A program made the position numbers and the translations under genes. Under the pieces are notes generated by a model that saw only the letters and a program-made list of their open reading frames with translations, was not told where the DNA came from and ran no database searches. 64,000 nt of DNA, from contig CM048848.1 of NCBI GenBank assembly GCA_026545225.1, forward strand, positions 13,124,853 through 13,188,852, written 5' to 3'. Source of the DNA: Cornus controversa. Taxonomy: Eukaryota; Streptophyta; Magnoliopsida; Cornales; Cornaceae. Shown here one piece after another: positions 1-10,700 of this stretch. Every line of letters begins with the position of its first letter. The stretch's first letter is position 1.

Positions 1-1539
1 GTAGCACTCCTAGGGACCTTATATTGTTTAAAGAACATAGGAGAGAAATCATGACAAATAATGATAACCCAAATGTTTAACAAAATCCTATTTTACCACC
101 CCCGTCGGGCGGTGAGGTTCTTTGAGTTTTGTATGTTCCATCTACATATGCATCTCCTTCTTGTATTCGTTTTCCAAATGCGGGGAGGAATAATTTCAAA
201 ATCAAATCCTCAACAATTAATCTTCTCAATTATTTTCACGAGCTTCCTAACCGAGATCCTTATAAACATATAGATAAATTCTTATAAGTGTGTTCGACTT
301 TACAGTTGAATGCATAAGCAGAAGACAACTTAAGACTTTGTCTTTTTCCCTTCTGACTTAAGGATAAAGCCAAACAATAGTTTAACTCCTTAGAGCTAAA
401 TTCCATTAACTATTGGGCATAAATGTAATGGGAGTTTATAAAGAAATACTTTCCAATGGGATAGACTAATAATGCGGAGAGAGCCATCATCGGTTTCTCT
501 TAAAAGGAAGGAGAAGCTTTTCATAAAACATGGAAAAGGATGAAGGACCTTTTGAGGTCATGCCCACACTATGCTATTCTCAAATGGAAATTGGTGCAAG
601 GATTTTACGATGGTTTAGGAGAGCCCCACAAATAGATGGTAGATGCTAGTTGTGGGGGTAAATTCTTTCTAAAAAGTCCTGATGAAGTGTGGATACTCTC
701 TGAGAACTTCAGCAAAAATTCATCTCATCGTTCTTCTAGTGAAAGGAAGAATGAGGTAGTTGCCCCTCTTAATGCCCAAACCAAAAGATTTTTTGAAATG
801 CGTAAGGAGCAAGTAACTGATAGGAAGATAAAAGCCTTAGAAAAGAAAATTGATCAAATTATGTTAGTTGAGTCTTCTTTTTCTTCCTCTCCTCCTATTA
901 TTCCTAATCCTACTCTTTATCCCACATATGATGTGTATTATTTTTGGTCTAGTCCTTCTCATTATATAAAGGATTGTCCTCATGCGGGGCGATACCTTGA
1001 ATTTTAACAAGAGTAAGCAAATGCACTTTATTCTAGGTCGGGTCAAGGTTTTTATCAAAACTCCTATAATCCCGGATGGAGAGATCAAAACTAATTCCAA
1101 TATGGGAACCAAGGTCAATATCAAGGATCTCATGGACCACATGGACAACAAGGTCAATCTCAATTCTAACCTAGACCTTATTAACCAAGTCCAAATTTGA
1201 GTTTCAATTACACTCCCAATTAACCACCTTCTTAAAACCCCAGTTTTGAGGATAAGGTTTTGGCTGTTTTAGGCAACATTGAAAGTAATACCCAAAAGAT
1301 CAACACCCACTCACAATCCATTGCAAAGATAGAATCCCAATTCAGACAGCTAGCTAATGCAATGAATCGGCGAGAGGGTAAAAAATTGCTTAGCCAAACG
1401 ATGGCAAACCCTAATGGAGTGTAAGTAATTGATTATGCGTCTCATTCCTTTGAGCTTAACCAAGAAAAAGCTCAATCAATTACTACTTTAAAGAATGGTA
1501 GAGTGTTAGAGAATTCGGTTGATAAAATAAGAGAGAAAG
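1..1539 (+). pseudogene. Athila-like Ty3/gypsy gag remnant, first part
   Basis: Capsid/nucleocapsid (gag) sequence of an LTR retrotransposon, readable only by switching frames. Around 200-300 it reads like the gag start of Athila elements (NYFHELPNRDPYKHIDKFL). At 605-650 it reads DGLGEPHK-stop-MVDASCGG, where the stop is TAG and CAG (Gln) is expected. The longest open stretch is 636-1007 and ends in a knuckle-like PSHYIKDCPHA. Downstream text at 1250-1500 has lost its frame but still looks like gag (QSIAKIESQFRQL). It is broken at 1539 by a solo LTR and resumes at 5256. Family assignment comes from remembered gag and protease wording; I am sure of Ty3/gypsy gag, less so of Athila rather than a sister clade. 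Confidence 0.75.
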
Positions 1540-1626
1540 TGTAAGGACCAGGTTATTTTTGACCGGTTCCGGGTGATTTTTGGACCGAGTTTTCTTTTTT
1601 TGAATTAATTAATTTTGAAAAGATGC

Positions 1627-1714
1627 ATATATATATATGGAATTATATATATAGAGAGAGAGAGAGATGGAGAGAGTATATATATATATATGGAATTATA
1701 TATATATATATATA
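1627..1714. repeat. AT / GA microsatellite
   Basis: Two AT tracts enclose GAGAGA runs. The phrase ATATGGAATTATATAT occurs twice (about 1636 and 1689), so this looks like a small duplication as well as slippage. It lies just inside the start of the solo LTR. Confidence 0.9.
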
Positions 1715-1959
1715 AGTGGAAGGGGTATGAATATACATATAGATATATTTATATTTAATTATAATATATGGGAGTGCATGTGTATAATAAATATGTGTAT
1801 GTAGTTATGCATGTGTAGAGATAAAATTATTTATGGATATATGGGTATTATGTGTATGTATATAAGTGTATATAGAGCATGTGGACCAAATTTTGGTTGG
1901 TGAGAATGAGTGGTGTACAGCAAAAGTAAAGAATGAGGATTCAAAATAAAAGAGAAAAG

Positions 1960-2225
1960 AGACAAAGTGAGTGGTTCAGCTGAGGGGAAAAAGAAAAGAA
2001 GAAAAGGAGAAAAGAAAGAAGAAAGAGGAAGGAAGAAGAGAAGGCTAGAGAGAGAAACTGATAGAGAGAGAGCTTGGAAGGAAGCCGAGAATGAGAAGAG
2101 GGAGAAACTAAGAGAGAGAAAGAAGAGAAACATAGAGAGAGAGAGAGCTTTAGAGAGAGAAAGCTTGAGTTGGAGAGAGAGAGAGGGAATCGAGAATATA
2201 GAGAGAGAGAGGAGAAACAGAGAGG
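1960..2225. repeat. GA-rich purine tract in LTR leader
   Basis: Almost uninterrupted purine (AGAGAG, GAAAAG) with a few short interruptions, followed by GT/GG-rich sequence. It produces long spurious ORFs on both strands. The same arrangement, a GA (or CT) block followed by GT-rich text, is seen at 21110-21620 and, reversed, at 47050-48250. This suggests a shared leader design of long LTRs. Confidence 0.8.
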
Positions 2226-4921
2226 GAGGAAGAGGGTCTGGTTCACGGCTGTGGAGTGGTGGTTGCTGGCTGTTGGAGGAGACTGCCGGGGGTGGAGAAC
2301 CTTCGGTTTCACGGTGGCAGCTGTCCGACAGCTGGGTTCAGTCGCTGGTTTGTGTTGGGCTCCGACTGGGTTCTCATGGCTGGTCTTCGACGGTGGTTCC
2401 GGCGAGTTTCGGTTGGTTCCTTTGAGGTTGGCAACGGCTGGGTTGTATATGGCTGGGTCTTTCTTCGCGGGACAGCTATGGCTGAGGTTGAAGATTGGTT
2501 GAGTGGGTGTTTGATTGTGGTAATGGGTTTCGGTTGGGTGGTCGTGGGTCAGTTCACGGCTGGGCTCCCTTGGGCTAGTCGTGGGTGTGGTGTTCACGAG
2601 TTTGGGTGTCGTAGGAAGGTGAACTCAGTTGGGTTATTGATGGGTTAGGTGAAGCCATGGGTTTATACAGAGGTGGTTCACGACTTTAATGGAGGTCTTG
2701 GGTGGGTCTTCTTGGTGCATGACATAGTTGTTCGGTAGAGAATGGTTGAACTTCATGGGTAGAGCTCACGGTTTGATGAAGATGGATGTGGTGAGGTGCT
2801 TGCATGGTGGTCCGATCATGGAGAGGTGGTGCTTAGCCGTACATGGTGGTGTGACTAGGTCGTTCGGCCGGTAGCTATGGCTGTTGGTAGCAATTGTATA
2901 AACCAAGTGAGTTGGTAATTGATGATATTTGGGCCTTGTTTGGACAACCATGAATTTGGCTTGGTTTTTGGTCTCAAGTTAAATATGTATGTATGGGCTG
3001 CTAAATTGGATTTGGGCCAATTGATTGGGTTTGTTTCATGGGCTGGACAGTTGAATTAAAATTTCGGTTGTCTTGGAATTGATTTTTGATTGAGCCTTGT
3101 TAATGGAGACGGGACTTGTTACATGGGCCTAGTGTTTGGGCAATTATGGTTTGGGTTAAATAATTATTTTTGGGCTGAATTGGGTTTGTGATGAAAGAAT
3201 TGGGCCAATGAGTTTAGATGAAGGCGATGAGTATTCTTGAATAAGGATTGAAAATTGGTAGTATTGGAAATTGATTTGGACTTAATGATTTTAATTGAAT
3301 TCGGATCAATTAAATTGGACTTGGCTTTGACATTGGATTGGACCGAAATCGTGGACTACCTTGGACTGGGTTGAGAAACTTGGCTTTCCATAGGCTTTGG
3401 GTACATAAGACCGTGTGACACAATTCTGGTATAGTAGCAAATGGTGATCTTTTCGCGGAGGTTTTTGGAGTTCTCACTACAAATTGAGGTAGGGGGTGTG
3501 TGTTGTGTTTTTCATTCCAAGTTTAATTTCATGTTAATGACATAAAGTAGATGTTTTTTCTTGTTATTTTTGATTAAATGAAATTTGAGATATAATCCTT
3601 GATTTAAATTGGTGTATGATTTAAATCGTATGAATGGTTGTATATGCCTTTTTGACAAGTATTGCATATATGGACTCTTGGTTTAAAATTTGCGTTTTAC
3701 AAGAAGATGAATGAGTTTCTTTTGTGTTGAAAAGATTGGCTTATGTGTTAAAATGCATGAATTGATTATATATGCAAAATGGTATATGTATGGCATGTGC
3801 AGAATTTTGGAAAAAAAATGATGAAAACTGAGTTTTGGGAAATAAGCTTGTTCTTATGTCTTATGATTCTTGTGTGACATGCTAGAATTGTATTAGGACA
3901 TTCAATAGGTGCATTGCATCTAACTTGTGAATATGTGTGCAAAATATGAAATATTTTGTGTGAGTGCGGGGTGTGTCTCGGAAGTGGCTCATGGAAAATA
4001 GAGGGGGAACATATCCCCTTGGGGTTGAAAGACCTCTACCTTGCGCAAGTGGGTGGTAACCAGATGGGTTAGTAGCCTGAAATAACTAAGAATTTGAGAT
4101 ATGGGATTTCGGTACGTATCTCGTGTGTGTGTGTGAGTGTGAACCAAATCCGAGAGAGTGTGTTGAGTCTTATGTGTAACTTATGTGAAATTACATGACT
4201 CGCGTGGTTATTTATCCAATTTGAAATTGTCATATGCCACTTATATGATGGAGAATGTGGTTTATGCATGGATTGAAATTATGTGGTTGTCAAGTTACAT
4301 TTGATACATATGCCACAATTTGAAAGAAATGAGTAAAAATGTGAGGTTTTTGATAATTTCGTTAAACTTGTGTTTAAATCCCATTTGGTAATATGTTATA
4401 GATATGATGAGACTGTGCATTATTGCATGTTTTAAGTTAAAAATTTTGTGGTAGTCAAGCATCTTGATGTCTATGCCATATGAAGTGAAAGTTTCGATCT
4501 TTGGACTAGAATGCTAGAAAGCATGACACGTAGTTAAGCGGTGTGTGTTGATTGTATTTATGCGTTGATATGAGATATGAATTTGGACGGATTGCATAAC
4601 GTATTACCTTGAGCCCGTTGAAAATTGCTCATCCCCCTACACTAACACTTTCAGGACATGACAAAGAGATGGTTGGCGGTGTGCAATCGTGAGTTGGATT
4701 TAGAGTTAGAAAGATCTCTTATTTTTGACATTTTGTGTTATGCGCGTCCGAGATGTGGACATGATGCGCTTAGACATATATAAAGAGATTTCTATTTTGA
4801 GATATTGTTTATGGACATTATGCTTTTAATGTTGGTTTTCATATTAGAATAATTATGGATGATGATAAAGGTATTCACTTGATGATTATCCCAGATGTCA
4901 TGATTATGTATGTTGTAGAAA

Positions 4922-5057
4922 TGTTGGGGGTACACGTGCCCAGAAGTGTCCATTTTGATTGTTAGATATAAATGCTGGGGAGCACGTGCCTAGAAGTGTC
5001 CATTTTGATTGTTATATATAAATGCTGGGGGGACACGTGCCCATAAGTGTCCATTTG
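4922..5057. repeat. 50-bp tandem repeat, ~2.6 copies, near LTR 3' end
   Basis: The unit carries CACGTGCC(C/T)AGAAGTGTCC and then ATGCTGGGG. CACGTGCC starts at 4933, 4983 and 5034. Each unit contains the CACGTG palindrome, and the block lies about 200 bp before the LTR end. Confidence 0.9.
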
Positions 5058-5255
5058 AATTTAAAGCAGGAATGACATATCAGGATCTGATTTATTAGAA
5101 TGGGTCATGCCCAATTTTTGTGAAAATAATAGGAAATGAAGATTGTATGATCAGGTGATGGTTATATCGTGAGAGTGATCTCACGGATTCACACTCGTGA
5201 TTCGGGTCGGTCCGGGAGAGTCCCGGCACTCCAAGTTCTGGGGCGTGACAGAAAG

Positions 5256-6159
5256 AATGTGAGCGTCCGATGAATTCAAAAATTCTCATAAATCTAAATA
5301 ATCGTCCTCAAAATCCAAAATAAGCTTCCAATAATCTAAAAGACAAAGGGAAGCAAAATGAAGCTGAATTCTTGTCAATTCTAATTCGAGAAGCTTCATA
5401 TGAACCTCAGGTTCCCTTTTCGCAAAGATTACAGGAGCCTTCTCAATTTGGGAAGTAAGGAGAGAAATTTCAAGATATGATAGAAATTTTTAAATAAGTT
5501 AAAATCAATCTTCCTCTCCTAGATGCTATAAGGCAAATCCCTTCCTATGCTAAATTTCTAAAGGACTTATGCACTCAAAAGCATAAATCTAGGAATCAAG
5601 TTCCTAAGAAAGTCCATTTAACTGATCAGGTAGGTTCAAATTTTCAAAATAACACCCTTCCAAAATTCAAGGATCTGAGTGCCCCAACAATCTCTTGTAT
5701 CATTGGTGACCATGAATTTGAGAGGGCCCTTCTTGACTTGGGAGCAAGTGTTAACTTACTTCCTTACTCGGTTTATCAAAAATTAGAGTTAGGAGAACTT
5801 AAGCAACCACAGTTGTGTTGTAACTTGCCGACCGATCGATAAGGCAACCTTGTGGAATAATTGAGAATGTTTTAATCAAGGTAGACAAATTCTATTTCCC
5901 AGTGGACTTTATAATCCTTGATATCGACCCTGTCCAAGATCTTACAAGGCATATTTTGATCATTCTAGGTCATCCATTATTGGCTACCGCTAACGCTTGC
6001 GTTAATTATCATACCAGGGTGATGGACATCTCCTTCGAGAATGTGACTATGAGGTTAAATATCTTCACTGTATCCCACCACACTACCAATGATGAAAGAG
6101 AATACTTTTGTGTAGACGTTATGGATGGACTTGTGTACACGTCTCACCGTAGATGGTAA
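5256..6159 (+). pseudogene. Athila-like gag C-terminus and aspartic protease remnant
   Basis: Continuation of the gag broken at 1539. It reads PFSQRLQEPSQFGK and then DAIRQIPSYAKFLKDLCTQK, the gag-protease linker of Athila-type elements. The protease follows (about 5690-6130): DLGASVNLLPYSVYQKL carries the DxGA catalytic loop (Asp in LDLGAS at about 5736). The distal part reads FIILDIDPVQDLTRHI, ILGHPLLATANACVN and MDISFENVTMRLN. Frames shift near 5840, and stops occur in the linker. No reverse transcriptase follows; homology ends near 6160, so the element is truncated. In life the protease would cleave the Gag-Pol polyprotein; here it is not expressed as an intact product. Confidence 0.78.
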
Positions 6160-7085
6160 ACTTGGCATTTCTGCGGTCTTATTATGTTCCGTGTGACCGT
6201 TCAAATCTAAAAGGAACGTATCTAAATATTTTTAAATGTGTCTGAGTGTGACAAGTGTGACTTTGAGGATTAAACATAATGTTTCCATACTTGGGATAAT
6301 TTTGCAAAATCACAGTTAAAAAGAACTTCAATGCATCAAAGTACCCACTTCGATACATCACTCCTTCGATGCATCGAAATCAACTTCTATGCATCGATCT
6401 TTAAATGTCCCATTTCCATTCCTATTCCAATAGCTTTCACACCTTGTTTCAATAGATGTTTGAAAAATTGACACTTTGATGCATTGAAACGTCTAGTTCG
6501 ATCCATTGACACACTTCGATGCATCAAACCTGGGCACATGATTGCATGTGCAGTCATTTAAAATTCAAACCCCATTTCCTGCCCGCTCATTTTCTTCTCT
6601 CTCTCGTGACTCCCTTTTCTCTCTTCTGTCTGAAGCCCCCAAGAACGTCCCCAACCTCAAAAGTCATCCACAATCATCCCTTTTCATCCATAATTTCAAG
6701 ACTTTGGAAGGAATTAGATGTGTGGATAGCCGTGTTAGAGTTCATTTCGACTTTTGCAAGGTAAGGGTTTTTGCTTGCCCCTTTTTTGTTGATTTGTTTA
6801 GTTTGTTGGCATTAGAGGAGTTCTCCATTACTTTCAGATTTGTGGATGAAATTTGGGGATTGTTATGTACCATTGATCATATTAGAGATTGGGAATATTA
6901 TTGAGGATTTTTGAGTTGTGTTGTGGATTTGTTCACCCAATTAGGGGATTACTGTGCACAGTGCATATCATGTGTTCGAGGAATTGACCAAAACCACATT
7001 TTGACAGAAAATGGTCTGTAACAAGGCCCCTACAGGTGTGATTTGAGATGTCCCTCATTGTCAATGGTAGAATCGGGAGATTATA
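6160..7085. other. Non-coding stretch, probable LTR/leader remnant
   Basis: No coding domain seen. It holds the near-palindrome cluster at 6326-6529, then a CT-rich segment (6580-6690), then a GGTAAGGGTTTTTGC-like segment at 6760 that resembles a splice donor in an LTR leader. The Tekay-like element inserted at 7086 separates it from 14071 onward. The word TTCGATGCATCAAAGTAC recurs at 14254 on the far side, so the two flanks may be parts of one older element. Confidence 0.45.
6326..6529. repeat. Cluster of near-palindromic TTCGATGCATCGAA words
   Basis: Seven variants of (C)TTCGATGCATCGAA lie at about 6326, 6349, 6363, 6383, 6472, 6495 and 6512, separated by 5-90 bp. The central ATGCAT is a perfect palindrome, and the best copy (6364-6377) is a perfect 14-bp palindrome. 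The cluster ends in AAACCTGGGCACATG. Two more words sit at 14252-14280. Confidence 0.85.
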
Positions 7086-7335
7086 TGTAGTAACCCTTGT
7101 GGACGGGTGTGAGTGGGTGGGTGCATAGACAGACACTGGGCTGAGCTACCATACTGACAGGGTACAGGGTGCTCAATCCCACATCGCCTGGGTGTGGAAA
7201 AGGGGATGTGCTTATATGTAGTATGTTCTCTTCAAATGGTATGAGGCCTTTTGGGAAAAAACCCAAGAGCAAAACCGTGCGGGCTCAGGCCCAAAGCGGA
7301 CAATATCATACCATATGTTGGAGCGGGGTATTTCA
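7086..7335 (+). repeat. Short 5' LTR (250 bp)
   Basis: Begins TGTAGTAACCC and ends GGGGTATTTCA directly before the primer site. It contains TCCCACATCG, GGGGATGTGCTTATATG and CCCAAAGCGGACAATATC, phrases I recognise from compact plant LTRs that end beside a TGGTATCAGAGC primer site. It has no counterpart inside the 3' LTR of the same element. Confidence 0.65.
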
Positions 7336-7337
7336 TT

Positions 7338-7349
7338 TGGTATCAGAGC
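7338..7349 (+). other. Primer-binding site, initiator-tRNA-Met type
   Basis: TGGTATCAGAGC, the classical plant retrotransposon primer site complementary to the 3' end of initiator tRNA-Met, 2 bp after the 5' LTR. It fixes the LTR/internal boundary. Confidence 0.9.
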
Positions 7350-7487
7350 ATTCCAGGTTCAAGTATTCTCGGGTCTGTAGGGTCCGTCGTAGGGTATCTT
7401 CCGCGTTGCGTATTCTGATAAATAGAATCTAAGTATAGGATTCATTGTACTCTATACATCTTAGTCTACTATTGGGGTCTTATGTAG

Positions 7488-8090
7488 ATGTCACCTCGTA
7501 GGGGAGGAAGGAGAATCACAACTAAGGTCAGGATAGTGTTCAGGATGGAAAGGTTGAACTTCCTCTCGATTTGGCAGCCATGGTAGTTTAGGTTATAGCT
7601 ACAGGAGTGGCGACTGCTCTTTAGAATCTGCAGCCACCACAGCAACCACTACAAATGGCACATGTTCCATTACCAGTGGAACAGTCTAACAGTTGGGAAG
7701 GATGAAAAACTCTTTCACATAAGGGAACTCCTGGACTTACAGAAGAAGGACAGGACAATCGCAAGGTTGGAATAGGAGTTCTCCAATTTATCTTTGTTGC
7801 ACCTGAGGAGGTGAACACTGAAGAGAAGAAAGTGAACTATTTTGTGAAGGGATTGATTTAGACTACTCAACAGGTCATTGTGGGTAATCTAGCTTATTCC
7901 ACTTACACTCAGGCGGTTAATGCTGCATTGCAGCACTATCAAATAAGGAGGAATTATAGGAAATGATAGGGGAGAAACGAAATGATAGATACTCCGCTAG
8001 CCAGATAGTGGAAAAAAAATAGAAATAGTAGGGCAATCTATTCAATAGATGAACTATGGGAGAGTCTATAACATCATGCCATATGATGAG
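7488..8090 (+). pseudogene. Tekay-like gag remnant
   Basis: The start is chosen at ATG 7488, which reads MSPRRGRRRITT, the basic N-terminus usual for Tekay/Del gag. Then follow LQPPQQPLQMAHVPLPVEQSNSWE and, after a break, fragments such as EEKKVNYFVKGLI and NAALQHYQIRRNYR. No zinc knuckle is visible, and much of gag between 7760 and 8060 is missing or scrambled. It would have coated the element's RNA; it cannot be translated as a whole. Confidence 0.65.
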
Positions 8091-8094
8091 CAGA

Positions 8095-8640
8095 CTTCTC
8101 AGGTGATTGAGGGTAGGGTTCCGATAAAGGGTAACTTTGATTGTGTTCTTATTTGATATTGGGCATCTCACTCTTTTGTGTCTCAGTCGTTTGTTAGGAT
8201 ATCGGGTATACTTACTCAGTCGTGTAGTTCTCAACTTACTATAACTAAACCATTAGGAGTTAGTACAGTATTACGGGCACGTTGTAGTCAAGTCACTATA
8301 GGCACTGGCAATCTCAGGTTCTTAGTGGACCTATTGTTCCTAGACATGAATTCATATGATATTATAGTCAGGATGGATTGGTTATCGAATTATTATGTAC
8401 ATGTCAATTGCCATGATCAGGCAATTCTTTTGTTATACCGGGTCAGGAGGTGTATTTGGTTGCTATACCGTAATCAAATGAAGGGTCTAGAACTTGCTCA
8501 TTCTTTAATATTGAGGAGTCTCCGGAAGGAAATACAGTTTTTATGAATCTCATTCCAGTGGTGTGAGACTTTCAGGATGTGTTTTAGGAAATTCCGGAAC
8601 TACCACCGAGTCGTGAGATAGACTTTGTAATTTACATAGC
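8095..8640 (+). pseudogene. Chromovirus protease remnant (RVP_2 type)
   Basis: Reads VIEGRVPIKGNFDCVLI, stop, YWASHSFVSQSFVRISG, where the usual catalytic DSGATHSF has become stop-YWASHSF, so the active Asp region is lost. Then RFLVDLLFLDMNSYDIIVRMDWLSNYYVHVNC matches the family end (YDVILGMDWLS). The distal part, FQDV..EIPELPPSREIDFVI, is the linker before reverse transcriptase. The longest open frame is 8178-8546. Confidence 0.75.
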
Positions 8641-9230
8641 GTCAGGCACCGAGCCTACTTATAGGTCAAAGGAGGAACATGCCAGACATCTTTGTATCAT
8701 TTTGTAGACACTAAGAGATAGTCAGTTGTATGCAAAGTTTGAGAAGTGTGATTCCTGGCAGAGGGAGGTGAAGTTCTTGGGTGATATAGTATATGAGAAG
8801 GGATAGCGGTTAATCCAAACAAGGTGTCCGCGATATGGAGTGGGGGCAACCTAGCTCACCCACGAAGATTCGTAGTTTTTGGGGTTAGTTGGTTATTGTT
8901 GTAGGTTCATTAAGGGCTTTTCCAAGAGTGCTAGCCCTCTTACCCATTTACCTAAAAAGGGTGTGCTTTTCGGTTCCAATTATTCTTGTTAGATGGCGTT
9001 TGATAAGTTGAAGAACAGGTTGACAACTGCACCTATTCTAGCTACCCTTTAGAGTGGCTTTGAGTACTTGGTATGTACCGATGCATCATTGTAGGGTCTG
9101 GGGTGCTTGTGGACTATGCCATGAGGACCTGGTGACATTATCTCTTGGGAAAGACTTTTGTTCAACGACCATAAGAGGTTGCAGTATATGTTCTCACAGG
9201 AAAAATATTGATGATTTAGCTGATATTTTT
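8641..9230 (+). pseudogene. RT C-terminus / RNase H remnant with RT core deleted
   Basis: Text runs from IASGTEPTYR (the entry to RT) straight into SKEEHARHLCIIL, which in intact elements lies some 150 residues later. The fingers/palm and the catalytic YxDD are therefore gone. What remains is [59 protein letters not shown] and CTDASL.GLG (RNase H start), with several stops. The deletion junction is near 8665. Confidence 0.75.
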
Positions 9231-9289
9231 GTAGCATGTGTAGTGGTCACACCTACTATCATTTGGAGGGTAATTTCATATCAGCTTAC

Positions 9290-10690
9290 TGACCCATAGT
9301 GTGTAAAGAAGGTGGCTGAGTTGAAATCTGGATAGGTACCATTTTATACAGTGGGTACAGATGGAGGCGGGCATGATGAGTGAGGACTACAGTTCTCAGT
9401 TTTTGGTACGCTTGAGAGCGGATAAGATGTACCAAGACATGAAATGACAGTTTTGGTAGGCGGGCATGAAGAGGGACATAACTATATTTGTCTCTAAGTG
9501 CAACAGTGGTCAGATGATCAAGATTGATCACCAGAGACCACCGGAGTCTTTGAAACCATTGCCTATACGGGAGTGGAAGTGGGAAAGCCTCTCTATGGAT
9601 TTCAATGTGGGACTTCCCACCTCACAGCGAAACCATGATGTTATTTGGGTGATAGTGGACAGGCTGACGAAATTATCACATTTCTTACCGTACGCTTGAG
9701 TTACACCTTAGAGTAGTATGCGAAACTTTACATGGTAGAGATAATGAAGCTTCATGGTGTGCCTTTGTCCATTATATCAGATTGAGATCTGAATTTTAAT
9801 TCAGAGATTTAGAAGGGCTTTCAGCAAGCATTGGGTACAGCTCTACACCTCAGTACAACTAATTACCCTCAGATCGATGGTCAGACTGAGAGGGTTAATC
9901 AGATTCTGGAGGGTATTTTGTGAGCATGTGTACTTAATTTCAAGGGTAATTGAGAGAATTACTTGCTGCTAGTTGAGTTTGTCTATAACAATAGTTATCA
10001 AAAGACTATTGGTGTGGCACTATTTAAGGCTCTGTACGGACGACCTGTAGATCGCTGGGTTACTGGTTGGAAGTTAGAGAGAATAAGTTTTTGGGTCCTG
10101 AGTTCATCAAGGACACGTCAGAAATAGTTGCCCTTATTAGAGACCGTATGCGGACTGCACAGAGCAGATAGAAAAGTTATGCCGACCAAAGAACTCATAC
10201 ACTAGAGTTCAAGGTGGGGGATCAGGTTCTATTCAAGGTCTCTCCCATGATGGGAGTAATGTGGTTTGGAAAAAAAAAAAAAGGGGGGGGGGGAGGTTGT
10301 CACCTCGTTTTTTGGCTCCTTTCATGATTACTGATAGGATCGGGACAGTAACGTATATTGTGATGTTACTAAACACAATGCACAAGGTGTATCATATCTT
10401 TTATGTGTCTATGTTATAGAAATTCCGTAAAGAGGATGTTATTGATCAACACATTGAGATTGGGGAAATTGAGTTGCAGCTAGATCCAACATATGTAGAG
10501 TAACTGTACTGTATTCATAACCATAGGAATCAATTCCCTTATCTTAAGACTATTCCTTTAGTTCGGGTTCAGTGGAGTCACCACAATTAGGTGGAGTCCA
10601 CTTGGAAAAAGGAGGATGAAATGAAAGCAAAGAATCCAGAGTTTTCTTTTGGGTATGAACTGAATTCCGAGGACGGAATTTTTTTTTTTA
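9290..10690 (+). pseudogene. Integrase and chromodomain-like tail remnant
   Basis: The longest open piece (9466-9699) reads DITIFVSKCNSGQMIKIDHQ, PLPIREWKWESLSMDFNVGLP and VIWVIVDRLTKLSHFLPY, the HHCC exit and the start of the integrase catalytic core with its first Asp (SMDF). Later frames give HGVPLSIISD.DLNFNSE (second Asp), STTNYPQIDGQTERVNQILE (Glu) and NNSYQKTIG. The tail reads QWSHHN.VESTWKKEDEMKAKNPE, the chromodomain end found in chromoviruses, which bind modified histone tails. A run of A then G (about 10269-10296) interrupts the core-to-tail segment. Stops and shifts are numerous. Confidence 0.78.
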
Positions 10691-10700
10691 GGGGGGAAGA
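10690..10700 (+). other. Polypurine tract before the 3' LTR
   Basis: AGGGGGGAAGA followed by A and then TGTAATACCCC. This is the usual position and composition for plus-strand priming and marks the 3' LTR start at 10702. Confidence 0.85.

Larger units (their letters stand above)
1540..5250 (+). mobile_element. Solo LTR of a large Tekay/chromovirus-like element, TSD GAAAG
   Basis: Starts TGTAAGGACC and ends GGGGCGTGACA, with a perfect 5-bp target duplication GAAAG at 1535-1539 and 5251-5255. Removing it plus one GAAAG rejoins the Athila-like gag on either side. At 3711 bp, with no primer-binding site, polypurine tract or coding domain inside, it fits a solo LTR left by LTR-LTR recombination. 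Inside are AT and GA microsatellites, a GA-rich block, GT-rich text typical of long plant LTR leaders, and a 50-bp tandem repeat near the 3' end. The ORFs at 1941-2650 are by-products of the GA- and GT-rich composition. The same terminal GGGGCGTGACA appears, reverse-complemented, at 37936 and 38472. Confidence 0.85.

Noticed and set aside
1941-2648. Overlapping ORFs of 100-218 codons on both strands
   Set aside because: They are products of GA-rich and GT-rich LTR sequence (Arg/Glu or Ser/Leu runs), lie inside a solo LTR and match no protein family I know.
6326-6529. CRISPR-like array
   Set aside because: Words are short, drifting and irregularly spaced, the genome is eukaryotic, and no cas-like genes exist.
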